Positions 29,166 through 38,940 of a DNA stretch of 64,000 nucleotides are shown one piece after another. The notes beneath the pieces were generated by a model. That model ran no database searches, was not told where the DNA came from, and saw only the letters and a list, made by a program, of their open reading frames with translations. Numbering within the stretch: the stretch's first letter is position 1; the number at the start of each line of letters is the position of its first letter. Source of the DNA: Paenibacillus sp. D2_2 (GTDB lineage Bacteria > Bacillota > Bacilli > Paenibacillales > Paenibacillaceae); NCBI RefSeq assembly GCF_031199965.1, contig NZ_CP133605.1, positions 2,388,501 to 2,452,500 on the forward strand. Reading direction: 5' to 3'. The translations under genes and the position numbers were made by a program.

Positions 29166-29561
29166 ATGGAATCATGGGCCGAAATGCTTGGGGTAATGAA
29201 TACCGCTTTTCCGATCTTTCTCGTCGTCATCTTTGGGGTGATTCTCCTGACTTCGGCGAGTGGAATTAGACGTTATTTTTCCAATAACCGACAGCCTTTA
29301 TTAAGCGTCACTTCGATCATTGTAGGTAAGCGGACCGAGGTTTCGCACAGGCATGATACAGAGATGTCCGTCAATCGCTCAGATACGAAGTATTACGTCA
29401 CATTTGAGGTCGAGAGCGGTGACCGCCTTGAGTTTGTGGTAAGCGGGCAGGAATATGGTCAGTGCTCGGAAGGAGACGAAGGGAAGCTGACGTTCCAAGG
29501 CAGCCGTTATTATGGCTTTGAGCGTCTAAGCAGAACTTATCGCGGGCTGCATGAGTACTGA
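29166..29561 (+). CDS. Membrane protein of the DUF2500 type
   Basis: 131 aa from ATG 29166, chosen because GTAGGAGGGAGAAG lies just upstream; an in-frame GTG at 29127 has no RBS. One transmembrane helix (about 13-33, PIFLVVIFGVILLTSASG), then a soluble beta-rich domain with the pattern ...SVTSIIVGKRTEVSHR, KYYVTFEVESGDRLEF, GDEGKLTFQGSRYYGF. This arrangement matches DUF2500 proteins, whose function is unknown. Single gene with its own terminator. Confidence 0.75.
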   Translation: MESWAEMLGVMNTAFPIFLVVIFGVILLTSASGIRRYFSNNRQPLLSVTSIIVGKRTEVSHRHDTEMSVNRSDTKYYVTFEVESGDRLEFVVSGQEYGQCSEGDEGKLTFQGSRYYGFERLSRTYRGLHEY

Positions 29562-29584
29562 AGCTTCATTGTAAGAGATAACGA

Positions 29585-29613
29585 AGAGCTGTCCGGGACG
29601 GACAGCTCTATTT
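29585..29613 (+). terminator. Terminator
   Basis: AGAGCTGTCC-GGGA-CGGACAGCTCT followed by ATTT; could also serve the convergent oxidoreductase. Confidence 0.75.
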
Positions 29614-29643
29614 GTATGAATATATGAAATATAGTTGAGTTCA

Positions 29644-30961
29644 TTAGTGCGCCAAAGATTCTGTTCGGGACAAGAGCAGCTTGGCTACAGCCCTGCCGCT
29701 GGAGAAGGACCGTTCCGCTAATTCTCCCTTACCCTCGCAACCGTCGCCGCAGAAGAAGAGAGGGACATCTGGAAGCTGAAGCGGAAGAAGCCGATTAGTA
29801 ACGATATTCTTGACGCTCGATACCATGGCTTTCTTTGACATCCTCTTGACTTCGGTTACATCACGCCAGCCAGGATAATACGTATCGAACAGCTTCTCCA
29901 TCTTTTGAACTTTGCTATCTAGATACTGCTTCTTCTCGTCCTCGCTTAAGGTATCGTCATTTAAATAAGCTATACCCTGAAGTAGCTGCCCACCTGATGG
30001 TGCAACGGTATGGTCAGTGGCTGATACATCGCTGATGAACAGCTTGTTGTCCATATCACTAATGTAATGGAACGGACGCGCCACCACTTTGGAGAGACCA
30101 ATATCGTACACGAGGACCTCGTTTGCCGTATTGTTCTTGAATGGCTCAATAGCTTGATTCCATGTCGTCGTCTCTAACAGCTTACCCACTTGCTGGACCA
30201 GGCATGGCCAATACAACTTGATCAAACTCCAGTGCCTCGCGGGTTTTGGTGTTCAGAATATACTTGCCGTTCTCCATACGAATGGATTCAACAGGCTCTT
30301 TGAGAGAAATCTCCCACTTCTCATTAGCTTCAACCTTGCTACGAAGCTGATTGGTGATGGTGGACCAGCTGCCAAGGATGTAGCTGACGGGTCTGCCGGA
30401 GAGGAATAGATTGTGATAATAATCGGCAATGACTTCACCAGATACTTGGCGGGCATCCTCTGGACTAATGAAGAAGTTGGAACAGACAAGATGCTCCCAT
30501 AGTTCCTTGACGTCATGAGATGCATGCGTACGATCCAGATATTCTCCTAATGTACGGTGATTCTTCAATTGATGGAGATGTCCAATCACGGCAGCGATTT
30601 CAGTAATGAATCTGACCTTCTCTCGCTTGGTAAGTACTTCAGTCTTCATAATATTAACAAAGTCGAGTGGAGCCGCCGTGAGGGATTCATGTTTGGCATA
30701 CACTACTTTGCGCTTATCAACCTGTTTGCTCTGGAACTGAAGTCCCAGTTCATTCTCCATATTGTGCAGCGTGTGTCTGTCGATCCCATAAACTGCATGT
30801 GCTCCATAGTTCAATGTAAAACCCGATTTCTCATAAGTGAACGCTCGTCCGCCGATTTGCGGGCTGCGCTCGAACACCGTTCCTTCGGTGTCTGGACTGT
30901 TGGATAGGTAAGCGGCGGCAGTTAAGCCAGCAAGTCCACCGCCAATGATCGCGATTTTCAT
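29644..30961 (-). CDS. FAD-dependent amine oxidase / phytoene-desaturase-like oxidoreductase (frame slip)
   Basis: About 438 aa after joining. N-terminal FAD-binding IIGGGLAGLTAAAYL (about 5-19), VFERSPQIGGRAFTYEKSGF (GG-Arg motif) and a C-terminal FAD strand PLFFCGDGCEGKG. The layout is that of the CrtI/protoporphyrinogen-oxidase superfamily; the substrate is unknown and no carotenoid genes are nearby. The frame changes near 30190: removing one base joins LAMPGPA to VGKLLETTTWNQAIE. This is one of few probable insertions. RBS AGGAGG precedes ATG 30961. Confidence 0.8.
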
Positions 30962-31194
30962 GTAAGAACCTCCTAAAAGGTGTTATGGAAGGAGCTCTTG
31001 GTGATTACGCATATGAAGTGCTGTATTTATCCATATTCATTTACAGTATATGCTATTCATGTAAGCGCGTCCATAGAAATAGTCACTAATTATTCAAAAT
31101 TGGAATCGCATTCAAAGTAAAAGGGTATTTGCCGTTAAATGTCACCACGATTACCTATTTCAAATGTTAAGATGCACCAATATAGGCGGATGCA

Positions 31195-31203
31195 CATACG
31201 ATA
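31195..31203 (+). promoter_or_regulatory. Sporulation-type -10 box (sigma-K/E-like) for cwlJ-gerQ
   Basis: CATACGATA fits the sigma-K -10 pattern CATAnnnTA, with ACC about 17 bp upstream. Transcription would start near 31209, just ahead of the GAAAGGGGAA RBS. Confidence 0.4.
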
Positions 31204-31236
31204 TAGCGTTGAGAAGCGAGGAAAGGGGAACGGACG

Positions 31237-31442
31237 TTGCAGTAATTAAAACGAATTCAGAAGATGTTAAGCTGCTTGCGAGGCTGATCCGTACTGAAGC
31301 AGAAGGTGAAGGCGAGCAAGGGATGCTCATGGTCGGTAATGTAGGTGAACCGGATACCTGGTATGATCAACAAAATACCGGAAGATACAAAGCCCACTGC
31401 TTCTTTGCTTCTTCCGGAGAAGATTGTCCGAATGTTTATTGA
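31237..31442 (+). pseudogene. cwlJ: cwlJ-type spore cortex hydrolase with large internal deletion
   Basis: The N-terminal part (VAVIKTNSEDVKLLARLIRT then EAEGEGEQGMLMVGNVG) and C-terminal part (WYDQQNTGRYKAHCFF then CPNVY) match the two ends of CwlJ, a ~140-residue cortex-lytic enzyme acting in spore germination. The ~65 residues between them, including most of the catalytic domain, are absent: GNVG runs straight into EPDTW. The catalytic Glu in AEGEG remains. The likely start is TTG 31237 with one G missing after it, giving MAVIKTN behind RBS AAAGGGG. Directly upstream of gerQ, its usual partner. As it stands it should be inactive. Confidence 0.75.
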
Positions 31443-31482
31443 TAGTTAATTCAATACCCATAATTTAAGGAGGAAATGATTT

Positions 31483-31947
31483 ATGTTCACACAATCATAC
31501 AACCCGGTAGGCTATAATGTCGGAAACGGGACTTTTCGCAGATATTCGTCAGGAGGGAATTATTCAATGTCTCCGGGACAGACTCAGACTCATGCTATGC
31601 CACCGCAGGTTCCGGTAGGCAGCCCGATGACCTCGTCAGGAACCGCTGTGCCTACCCAGACGCCGGTTTTTGAGCAATCCTTTATCGAAAACATACTTCG
31701 TTTGAATTTGGGTAAGATCGGTACATTCTATATGACTTATGAGAACAATTCGGAATGGAATGCCAAGATCTTTAAAGGTAAGCTGGAAGCAGCCGGTCGG
31801 GATCATATCATTATTAGCGATCCCAATACAGGGGTAAGAACGATTCTCCTGATGGTTAATCTGGATTATGCTACTTTTGACGAGCCGCTACAATACTCAT
31901 ATCCATATGCAACAGGCAGTGTTCCATCAACAAGGGGCTGCTGCTAA
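31483..31947 (+). CDS. gerQ: Spore coat / germination protein GerQ
   Basis: 154 aa. Coat protein needed for CwlJ placement in Bacillus spores and cross-linked there by transglutaminase. Low-complexity N-terminal half rich in Ser, Pro, Thr and Gln (TQTHAMPPQVPVGSP), then the conserved GerQ domain (about 65-140: QSFIENILRLNLGKIGTFYM, IFKGKLEAAGRDHIIISDP, MVNLDYATFDE). Cys-Cys end. RBS AAGGAGG, 40 bases after the cwlJ remnant and likely in its operon. GerQ is intact although its partner is not. Confidence 0.92.
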   Translation: MFTQSYNPVGYNVGNGTFRRYSSGGNYSMSPGQTQTHAMPPQVPVGSPMTSSGTAVPTQTPVFEQSFIENILRLNLGKIGTFYMTYENNSEWNAKIFKGKLEAAGRDHIIISDPNTGVRTILLMVNLDYATFDEPLQYSYPYATGSVPSTRGCC

Positions 31948-31964
31948 AAGCAAGCGATAAATCC

Positions 31965-31995
31965 AAGCCTCCTGTACTTATATAGGGGGCTTTTA
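31965..31995 (+). terminator. Terminator after gerQ
   Basis: AAGCCTCCTGT and AGGGGGCTTTTA form a stem with a T tail. Confidence 0.7.
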
Positions 31996-32126
31996 TTTAT
32001 GGATTGTACAATGGAAACAGAGATGGATTGGATATTTTCTATAAATTACGCCTGTACTTCAGTCATACACTGTGGTTTGACTGTGTAGTGTATAATAATA
32101 TAATTATAGATGTAACGTACTCAAAA

Positions 32127-32346
32127 TGAGAGTTCAAAAAGTGCGGTTTTCAGCACCGAGAAGGTTGGATGAAGCTAGGGTCTGAGGAGTGGAGCGTACG
32201 TAGTGGGTACGTGAGCACCTAAGATGTTTCCGCAGAAAACATGACTTCGAAAGCATCTTCTAAGACCCGGGTGAATTCAAGATTCGATGCCGAATTACTT
32301 CATGATTGATTTCGTGATCAAAAGCGGACTTTTTGAACTTCCTCTT
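32127..32346 (+). repeat. Repeat family 1, copy R4 (extended form)
   Basis: About 218 bp. Same ends and left half as R2. The GTGAGCACC block is followed by an extra ~48-bp hairpin (TAAGATGTTTCC...GGAAAGCATCTTCTAAGA-like) before CCCGGGTGAATTCAAG. It lies upstream of the CorC/HlyC-type gene. Confidence 0.85.
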
Positions 32347-32466
32347 ACAAGGGAGATGAGTTCATTGGGGAGTTGACGATATATAACCGAAATAAACAAC
32401 AATATTACTTTATACCGCGAAGGAGGTGTACCTATTCTCCGTAAATGAGCGGGAATAGGATACGTA

Positions 32467-33786
32467 TTGACAGACCCTTTACCGAGTCTTTTTTCATTAG
32501 GACTAATGTTGTTATTGGTCTTGCTTAACGGTTTTTTCGTGTCGGCCGAGTTTGCGATCGTCAAAATCAAAAGCGGCCGAATTGACGCTTTGGTCGAAGA
32601 AGGGCGCAAGAGTGCTATAACTGCCAAGCACTTGTTAAATCATCTGGAAGGCTATTTATCTGCCTGCCAGCTCGGAATTACATTATGTTCTTTAGGCCTG
32701 GGGTTCCTAGGTGAACCGGTTGTGGCCCGGATATTGAATCCAATCTTTGTATGGGCAGGAATGGGCGAGAGTGCTGTCCATGTAACTTCAATAACTCTGG
32801 CTTTTGTTCTTATCGCTGTGCTTCATATTGTACTCGGGGAGCTAGCCCCCAAGACGATCGCGGTACGCAAATCCGAAGCTGTAACTTTATTGACTGCTCC
32901 ACCGATGAAGATATTTTATAAAATCATGTACCCAGCTGTATGGGTGCTTAACTCGATGTCGGCAGGCCTGCTAAGAATGTTCGGAATTTCGCCAGTTTTG
33001 GGGAAGGAATCATTGCATACAGAGGAAGAAATCCGTGTAATGATGAAGGAAAGCAGCGAGAGCGGACTGATTGACAGTACAGAGATGTCGCTGGTTGACA
33101 ATATTTTTGAATTTGCCGATACGACGGCAAGAGAGATTATGATTCCGCGTACAGAAATGATTTGTCTATATTCTCATAATTCAATGGACGAGAATTTGCA
33201 GATTGCTTTGGAAGGGACACGTACTCGATACCCTGTGTGTAATCAAGATAAAGACCATATTATTGGTTTCATTCATATTAAAGATCTAATACGCTCTAAT
33301 TCGGATGATTATCATCATCTGATTCGTCCAATTATGGCTGTTCCCGAATCTATGCCGATTAGCAATTTGATGAAACAGATGCAGCGTGGCAAATGTCAGA
33401 TCGCAATTCTGATTGATGAGTACGGAGGAACCTCTGGTCTTGTCACACTGGAAGACATCATTGAGGAGATTATTGGGGAAATCCAGGATGAATTTGATGA
33501 GGAGCGACCAGGTATTGAACAAATCGAGGAGGATGTGTTCTCCATTGATGGCTTAATGCTGATTGATTCCGTAAATGATCGCTTTGAATTAGAACTGGAC
33601 TCTGACGATTATGATACGATTGGTGGATGGCTCTATTCTAGAATTGAAGTATTGCCGCCTCAGGTCGGTCAAACTGTGGAATATGATGGTTGTATGTACA
33701 TCGTAGAGGAAACTGACAACAAGAGAATTTCACGCGTCAAATTGCTGAAGCAGGAATTTATTCCATTGGAAGAAGCAGGCGCTTAG
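32467..33786 (+). CDS. CorC/HlyC-type membrane protein with CNNM, CBS and transporter-associated domains
   Basis: 439 aa, TTG start. N-terminal CNNM (DUF21) domain with four helices (about 5-190, including LLNGFFVSAEFAIVKIK and VLGELAPKTIAVRKSE), a CBS pair (about 210-335; MIPRTEMICLY, IGFIHIKDL, IAILIDEYGGTSGLVTLEDI) and a C-terminal CorC_HlyC domain (from about 350). Such proteins are linked to Mg2+ or Co2+ efflux; the hemolysin label is historical. The leader contains a repeat copy and a CCTATTC/GAATAGG hairpin just before the start. Confidence 0.88.
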   Translation: MTDPLPSLFSLGLMLLLVLLNGFFVSAEFAIVKIKSGRIDALVEEGRKSAITAKHLLNHLEGYLSACQLGITLCSLGLGFLGEPVVARILNPIFVWAGMGESAVHVTSITLAFVLIAVLHIVLGELAPKTIAVRKSEAVTLLTAPPMKIFYKIMYPAVWVLNSMSAGLLRMFGISPVLGKESLHTEEEIRVMMKESSESGLIDSTEMSLVDNIFEFADTTAREIMIPRTEMICLYSHNSMDENLQIALEGTRTRYPVCNQDKDHIIGFIHIKDLIRSNSDDYHHLIRPIMAVPESMPISNLMKQMQRGKCQIAILIDEYGGTSGLVTLEDIIEEIIGEIQDEFDEERPGIEQIEEDVFSIDGLMLIDSVNDRFELELDSDDYDTIGGWLYSRIEVLPPQVGQTVEYDGCMYIVEETDNKRISRVKLLKQEFIPLEEAGA

Positions 33787-33799
33787 ACAATAGATAAAT

Positions 33800-33836
33800 G
33801 AAGGGCACGGTGAATCATTCATCGTGTCCTTCGTTT
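33800..33836 (+). terminator. Terminator
   Basis: GAAGGGCACGGTGA pairs with TCATCGTGTCCTTC. The T tail is weak. Confidence 0.65.
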
Positions 33837-33898
33837 ACCGAAAGCGATTACATCATAATAAATAGGATTCTATCAGAATATAGGTTTTAACTATGAAT

Positions 33899-34073
33899 GT
33901 AAGTTCAAAAAGTCAAACTTTCAGCACCGAGAAGGTTGGATGATGCTAGGGACTGAGAAGCGGAGCGTACGTTTGAGTACGTGAGCATAGGAAAGCCCAG
34001 TTGATTTCAAGATTCAATGTCGAATATTCCTTCAGTGTTACCCCGTGCTCAAACTTTTTGAACAACCTCTAAG
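33899..34073 (+). repeat. Repeat family 1, copy R5 (medium, diverged)
   Basis: About 174 bp from AAGTTCAAAAAGTCAAAC to AAACTTTTTGAACAACCTCT. It keeps AGCACCGAGAAGGTTGGATG, GAAGCGGAGCGTACG and GTACGTGAGCA but is more diverged than R2. Its right end runs into the RBS of the next gene. Confidence 0.85.
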
Positions 34074-34086
34074 GGAGTGTGAAAAG

Positions 34087-34995
34087 GTGTCATACCATTT
34101 AGACATACAATATAGTCGTAAATTTGAATTCATTAGCAGCCTACATAGCTATATATGCCGCAAGTCTCACAAAAAAATTGATCTGACACCGAACTGGGCC
34201 CAAAATATTAAACAACAGCTTACTCCCGAATTGTCCGCAATGCTTGATGAGTTAGAGGTGAATGGAGACTGGAAATTCTCATATCTGCTCATTTTACTCT
34301 CGACGGGAATGAATGAGATTCATGAGGTGATCGCTTGGCTCCAAAACATGTCCGTCGGGGATCTCTATGAATTGTTCGCGCCACATGGCAATCAGTTTCC
34401 GGCGAACATGGGGGAGTTCCAGCAGAGAATGATCACGGTATTTAGCGAATGGAACCGACAATACTTCGAACGATCTGATCCGGGAATTCACGAGGCGCTG
34501 CTCGGACATTTAGAAGAGAGAAGGACAGCCATTGGAGATATGAAGCAGGAAGCATTTATTGATGAGACGACGAATGGCTTGGTGTTTGAGCCTGTCTCTG
34601 GAGTGGACAAGCTGCTTCTCGTCCCGCAATACCATTTCCAACCGATGAATGTAATTATCCAGTACGGAGATGTGCTCTTCTGTCACTATTCGTCTAGGAC
34701 GGATATCGGAGAAGAGGATTTTATGCCGATACATGATTTTCGTACGATCCGGGCGCTATCGGAGAAGAGCCGTTTAAGGATACTTCGTTATTTGCATCAT
34801 GGACCTCGCAGTTTCATCGAAATTGTACGTGAAATGAATCTATCCAAAGGGATTACCCATGATCATATTGCCAAGCTACGTAGTGCCGGACTCATTTATG
34901 TTCATTTTCTGGGTGAGACTGTGACAGAATATAGCTTACGCCGCAAAGCGCTTAACGAAATTCAGATCAAATTACTCGATTATATTGAAAAATAG
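34087..34995 (+). CDS. ArsR-like winged-helix regulator (DUF5937-type N-terminus)
   Basis: 303 aa from GTG 34087 (MSYHLDIQYSRKFEF) behind GGGAGTGTGAAAAGG. An open frame continues 14 codons further left, but those codons are the end of repeat R5. The long N-terminal region matches the DUF5937 pattern found in front of ArsR-type DNA-binding domains. The C-terminal winged helix (about 220-290) includes RTIRALSEKSRLRILRYLHH, FIEIVREMNLSKGITHDHIA and GLIYVHFLGETVTEYSLR. Ligand and targets are unknown. Confidence 0.8.
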   Translation: MSYHLDIQYSRKFEFISSLHSYICRKSHKKIDLTPNWAQNIKQQLTPELSAMLDELEVNGDWKFSYLLILLSTGMNEIHEVIAWLQNMSVGDLYELFAPHGNQFPANMGEFQQRMITVFSEWNRQYFERSDPGIHEALLGHLEERRTAIGDMKQEAFIDETTNGLVFEPVSGVDKLLLVPQYHFQPMNVIIQYGDVLFCHYSSRTDIGEEDFMPIHDFRTIRALSEKSRLRILRYLHHGPRSFIEIVREMNLSKGITHDHIAKLRSAGLIYVHFLGETVTEYSLRRKALNEIQIKLLDYIEK

Positions 34996-34999
34996 TAGA

Positions 35000-35041
35000 C
35001 AGCCTTTTCCTCATAAATGCGAGGAAGAGGCTATTTTTTTA
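35000..35041 (+). terminator. Terminator
   Basis: AGCCTTTTCCTC-ATAAATGC-GAGGAAGAGGCT then ATTTTTTT. Confidence 0.88.
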
Positions 35042-35237
35042 CTTCAATTTTCTCGAAGTTTCGCTTTTATAAGAAATCTTTAACAGTTCTCTCTTTACAG
35101 AACCATTGAACGTACTTATAATAAACACTAACGGTTTAAAAGCATAGTTAGTCTGTCGGAATAATCGAAATTCTATATATGCTTAATATTTAAAGGATTT
35201 ACAAAATTATATTTTCAAGAGGGGCAGGAGAGGTCTC

Positions 35238-36959
35238 ATGAGAAAAAGTGCAATTTTGTTAACTTCATTAATACTAGCGGGTTCATTGCTATTGTCAGCA
35301 TGCTCGAGCGATAATGCGGGGAATACGGCAAGTTCTGGATCCAGCAACGTATCGAGTAATTCCAATGCAGCGAACAGTGCTGTCGAAGCGAATCAGCCGA
35401 TTGCAGCGAGTGATATGTCGAAGTTGCCAGGTCTGGCACAGAAACGTACAGATACGATCATTGTTGGCTTGACGAATCCAAGCGGTGCATTCACTCCTTA
35501 TTTCCAACAAAGCGGTTATGACGGCAACGTATCTTCGCTGTTGTACTCTAGACTCGTCACTCAAGATGACAAGGGGCTTGCTGTCCCTGAACTTGCAGAG
35601 AGCTGGGATATTTCCGATGATCAACTAACTTACACCTTCCATCTACGCAAGGATTTGAAGTTCAGCGATGGATCGCCGATGACCGCGGATGACGTAGCTT
35701 TTACCTGGACATTGCTGTATGACAAAGCCTATGATGGCGATTCAATGATTCCTACGATCGGAATTAAGGGTGGGCAAGATTACAAGGACGGTAAGGCAAC
35801 CTCTATTGAGGGGATTAAGGTCATTGATCCGCTTACCGTATCCGTCACTCTAGAGAAGCCAATTGCCACAGCGCCGATTGTACTTGGTGGTGAGATTTTA
35901 TCCAAAGCGTATTACGGTAAAGATTATAAATTCGGCGATCTGGAATACATCAAGAAATTGCATGAAAATCCGGTTGGCAATGGCCCTTACAAGCTGGAGA
36001 AGTTCATTCCAGGCCAAGAAGTTCGTCTGGTAGCTAATGAATATTTCTATCTGGGCAAGCCGAAGACGGAGCATTTCATTTATAAAACCTCTGAGGGGGA
36101 CACCTGGCAGTACCTAGAGACCGGGGAAGTAGACTATGGCTCCTTTACTGCAACACAGGACAATTTGAAGAAGCTGAAAGATATGGGCTACTTGAATATC
36201 GTTCCTTACACCCCAAGTGTATATGGCTATTTGGCTGTCAATCTGGGGCATGAAGCTTATAAGGATAAAAATGTGCGTCAAGCACTCGCCTACGGACTGG
36301 ACCGTCAGGGTATCTATGTCGATGCCAATCAAGGAGCAGGCCAGGTGGCAAACATTCCGACAGCACCAATCTCTTGGTCCTACACCGAAGATGGAATCAA
36401 CCCTTATGCCTATGATCCAGAAAAAGCGAAGCAAATCCTAGATGATGCTGGTTGGACTGTTGGTTCGGATGGAATTCGTGTGAAGGACGGTAAGAAGCTG
36501 ACCTTGCATTTCCTAGGCAGCAAGAGCCCGGCAACCGATATCTTCATAGCTGTTGCTACAGAGGGATTCAAGGAGATCGGCATCGATTTCCAACCTGAGG
36601 TATTTGCGGACTTCAACGCACTGGTTGCTAAGTACGAAAGTGGTGACTATGATCTCGTATCCTTCTCGACGCCAATGCTGAGCGATCCTTCCGACGGTGT
36701 ACAGCAATTTATTGATGGAGAGATCAAGGGTTACGACAATCCGAAGGTGAAGGAACTGTATTATGAAGCACTCTCCACAAGTGATACGGAGCAGCGGAAG
36801 CAGTACTATGCTGAGATGTATAAAATTTTGAACGACGAACTGCCGGTTATCTTTACAAGCTATAGAAAGAGCTATTATGCGTACAATGGCCGGCTGGACG
36901 GTGTGATCAACAATCCGTTCGCAGGATTCCAGGATGTTAATAATTGGTCTCTGAAATAA
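35238..36959 (+). CDS. Oligopeptide/dipeptide ABC transporter, substrate-binding lipoprotein
   Basis: 573 aa SBP_bac_5 family lipoprotein that captures peptides outside the cell for the permease genes downstream. Lipobox LLSAC (Cys about 22), Ser/Asn-rich tether to about 60, then the peptide-binding fold: YSRLVTQDDKGLAVPELAES, LTYTFHLRKDLKFSDGSPMT with ADDVAFTW, NPVGNGPYKLEKF, YLAVNLGHEAYKDKNVRQAL. RBS GGGGCAGGAGAGG. First gene of a five-gene operon; a strong hairpin separates it from the first permease gene. App- or Dpp-type specificity cannot be told. Confidence 0.92.
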   Translation: MRKSAILLTSLILAGSLLLSACSSDNAGNTASSGSSNVSSNSNAANSAVEANQPIAASDMSKLPGLAQKRTDTIIVGLTNPSGAFTPYFQQSGYDGNVSSLLYSRLVTQDDKGLAVPELAESWDISDDQLTYTFHLRKDLKFSDGSPMTADDVAFTWTLLYDKAYDGDSMIPTIGIKGGQDYKDGKATSIEGIKVIDPLTVSVTLEKPIATAPIVLGGEILSKAYYGKDYKFGDLEYIKKLHENPVGNGPYKLEKFIPGQEVRLVANEYFYLGKPKTEHFIYKTSEGDTWQYLETGEVDYGSFTATQDNLKKLKDMGYLNIVPYTPSVYGYLAVNLGHEAYKDKNVRQALAYGLDRQGIYVDANQGAGQVANIPTAPISWSYTEDGINPYAYDPEKAKQILDDAGWTVGSDGIRVKDGKKLTLHFLGSKSPATDIFIAVATEGFKEIGIDFQPEVFADFNALVAKYESGDYDLVSFSTPMLSDPSDGVQQFIDGEIKGYDNPKVKELYYEALSTSDTEQRKQYYAEMYKILNDELPVIFTSYRKSYYAYNGRLDGVINNPFAGFQDVNNWSLK

Positions 36960-36973
36960 ATTATTAATTCACT

Positions 36974-37006
36974 CATCCCCTGTACTGTATGACAGTATGG
37001 GGGATG
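36974..37006 (+). promoter_or_regulatory. Intercistronic hairpin between binding protein and permease
   Basis: CATCCCC-TGTACTG-TAT-GACAGTA-TGGGGGATG folds into a stable stem without a T-run. In this position such stems usually protect the upstream message and lower expression downstream. Confidence 0.65.
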
Positions 37007-37024
37007 CATCATAAGGAGCCGATC

Positions 37025-37977
37025 ATGAGCACATATCTTGTAAAACGTCTCACTTATATGGTTATCATTCTGTTTGCCGCATCACTGCTTATTTTTTGCT
37101 TGTACGCATTTACGCCTGGCGATTTCATCAGCGGCAATATGAAGCTTAGTCCTGAGCGTAAGGAAGAGCTTCGGCAAATATACGGGTTGAACAAACCGGT
37201 TCTCGAACGATATGCGATTTGGATGAAGAATGCCTTCCACGGTGACTTCGGATATTCTTTGGCACAGCAGAAGCCGATTCTTCAGCTTTTTAATGATTAT
37301 ATATGGAATTCATTCTTGCTGGCGATCGTCTCAACCTTTTTCACATGGCTGATCTCAGTCATCATTGGCGTGATCGCAGCATACAAACAATATTCCTGGT
37401 TCGATTCACTCATTATGGTCATTATCTTTGCCGCCATGTCGATTCCGTCCTTCTTCATCGGCCTGCTCCTGATTAAGGGCTTCGCCGTCGATTTGAAGTG
37501 GCTGCCTCCTGGAGGCATGACGACGACTGGGAGCAATGCGACTGGATTTGCTTATGTGAAGGAAGTTATTCAACATATGACGCTGCCGGTTATTGTTATG
37601 ACTCTGCTTAGCCTTGGGTCATTAACTCGTTACTTCCGTAGCAATATGATCGATGTGATCAAGCAGGATTATATCCGTACGGCCCGAGCCAAAGGTCTTA
37701 AGGAGCGTAAGGTGCTGTTCACTCACGCTTTGCGCAACGCCTTGCTTCCGGCAATCACGCTGGTCGGCTTCGAGCTACCGGCATTGTTCGGTGGTTCCTT
37801 GATTATCGAGAAAATATTCAACTGGCCGGGATCGGACAGCTCTATATGTCATCCTTCTCATCGCGGGATTACCCGCTATTGATGGGATTCACAATGTTTA
37901 TTGCCATTCTGACCGTCATCGGAACTTTGCTGTCGGATCTGCTCTACAAATTGGCTGATCCACGAGTGAAACTATAA
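37025..37977 (+). CDS. Oligopeptide ABC transporter permease 1, OppB-like (frame slip)
   Basis: About 318 aa, six helices, partner of the second permease. ATG 37025 follows AAGGAGCC. Typical OppB/DppB N-terminus (STYLVKRLTYMVIILFAASL) and the EAA loop DYIRTARAKGLKERKVLFTH. The frame breaks at GGG 37828-37830; one more G turns FNWPGSDSS into FNWPGIGQLYMSSFSSRDYP and runs to TAA 37975. The joined C-terminus (LLMGFTMFIAILTVIGTLL) is normal for the family, so the gene is probably intact. Confidence 0.9.
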
Positions 37978-37993
37978 GGAGGTCGTACACCCT

Positions 37994-38928
37994 ATGTCAG
38001 CTATGAGTGGTAATCTGGCCTCCGGAGGGGCGAAGGTGCCTGTCAAGGCAACTGCCGTGAAGTCTTCGCTGTGGAGGCAGTCTATTAAACGTCTTATGAG
38101 GAACAAGCTCGCGGTTAGCGGGTTTGTCATTGTAATTTTTATGATTCTGCTTTGCTTTATTGGTCCGCTCTTCTCGCCGTATTCAGGCAATCATAACAAT
38201 CTGGCGATGATGAATAAGGCGCCTAGCGCTAAGCATTGGCTGGGAACGGACCAGTTAGGTCGCGATGTTCTGACTCGTGTTATGCTAGCGGGCCGCATCT
38301 CCCTAACCGTTGGCTTCGCATCGATGGTTCTGTCGGTATTTATCGGCTCTTTGCTGGGGGCGATTGCCGGGTATTACCGCGGTGTTGTTGATCAAATCAT
38401 TATGCGGATCGCCGATCTGTTGCTGACGATTCCAAGTTTGCCGCTGCTATTCATCGCCGGCGCGATGTTGTCCGCTTGGAAGGTTCCAACCGACTATCGG
38501 ATGTACATCGTTATGATCATGCTCAGCTTCGTTGGATGGCCGGGTCTGGCTAGGTTAGTCAGGGGCGAGATGCTCAGCTTGCGTGAGCGTGAGTATATGC
38601 AGGCTACTATTGTGCTTGGTTTGCGGGATCGCCGTAAGCTGTTCCATCATTTGCTACCGAATATTACACCATTATTGATCGTTATCGCTACACTAAATAT
38701 CGGGGGATCGATTCTGATGGAATCGGTACTGAGCTTCTTCGGATTGGGTGTCATTCAGCCGACTCCAACTTGGGGAATATGATCGATTCAGCTAACAATC
38801 TGATCGACTTCCAGGAGAGACCTTGGCTATGGATTCCGCCAGGCCTGTGTATTTTCATCACCGTAATCGCCATCAATATTTTTGGTGACGGACTTCGAGA
38901 TGTATTGGACCCCAAAAATAAAAGGTAG
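37994..38928 (+). CDS. Oligopeptide ABC transporter permease 2, OppC-like (frame slip)
   Basis: About 312 aa, second membrane subunit. N-terminal OppC_N region (LWRQSIKRLMRNKLAVSGFV), the HWLGTDQLGRDVLTRVM block and EAA loop EYMQATIVLGLRDRRKLFHH. The frame slips at the four-G run 38772-38775; one more G gives TPTWGNMIDSANNLIDFQ and WLWIPPGLCIFITVIAINI, ending LDPKNKR at TAG 38926. RBS AAGGAGG before ATG 37994, 16 bases after the first permease. Confidence 0.9.
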
Positions 38929-38940
38929 GTGGCTGTCATC

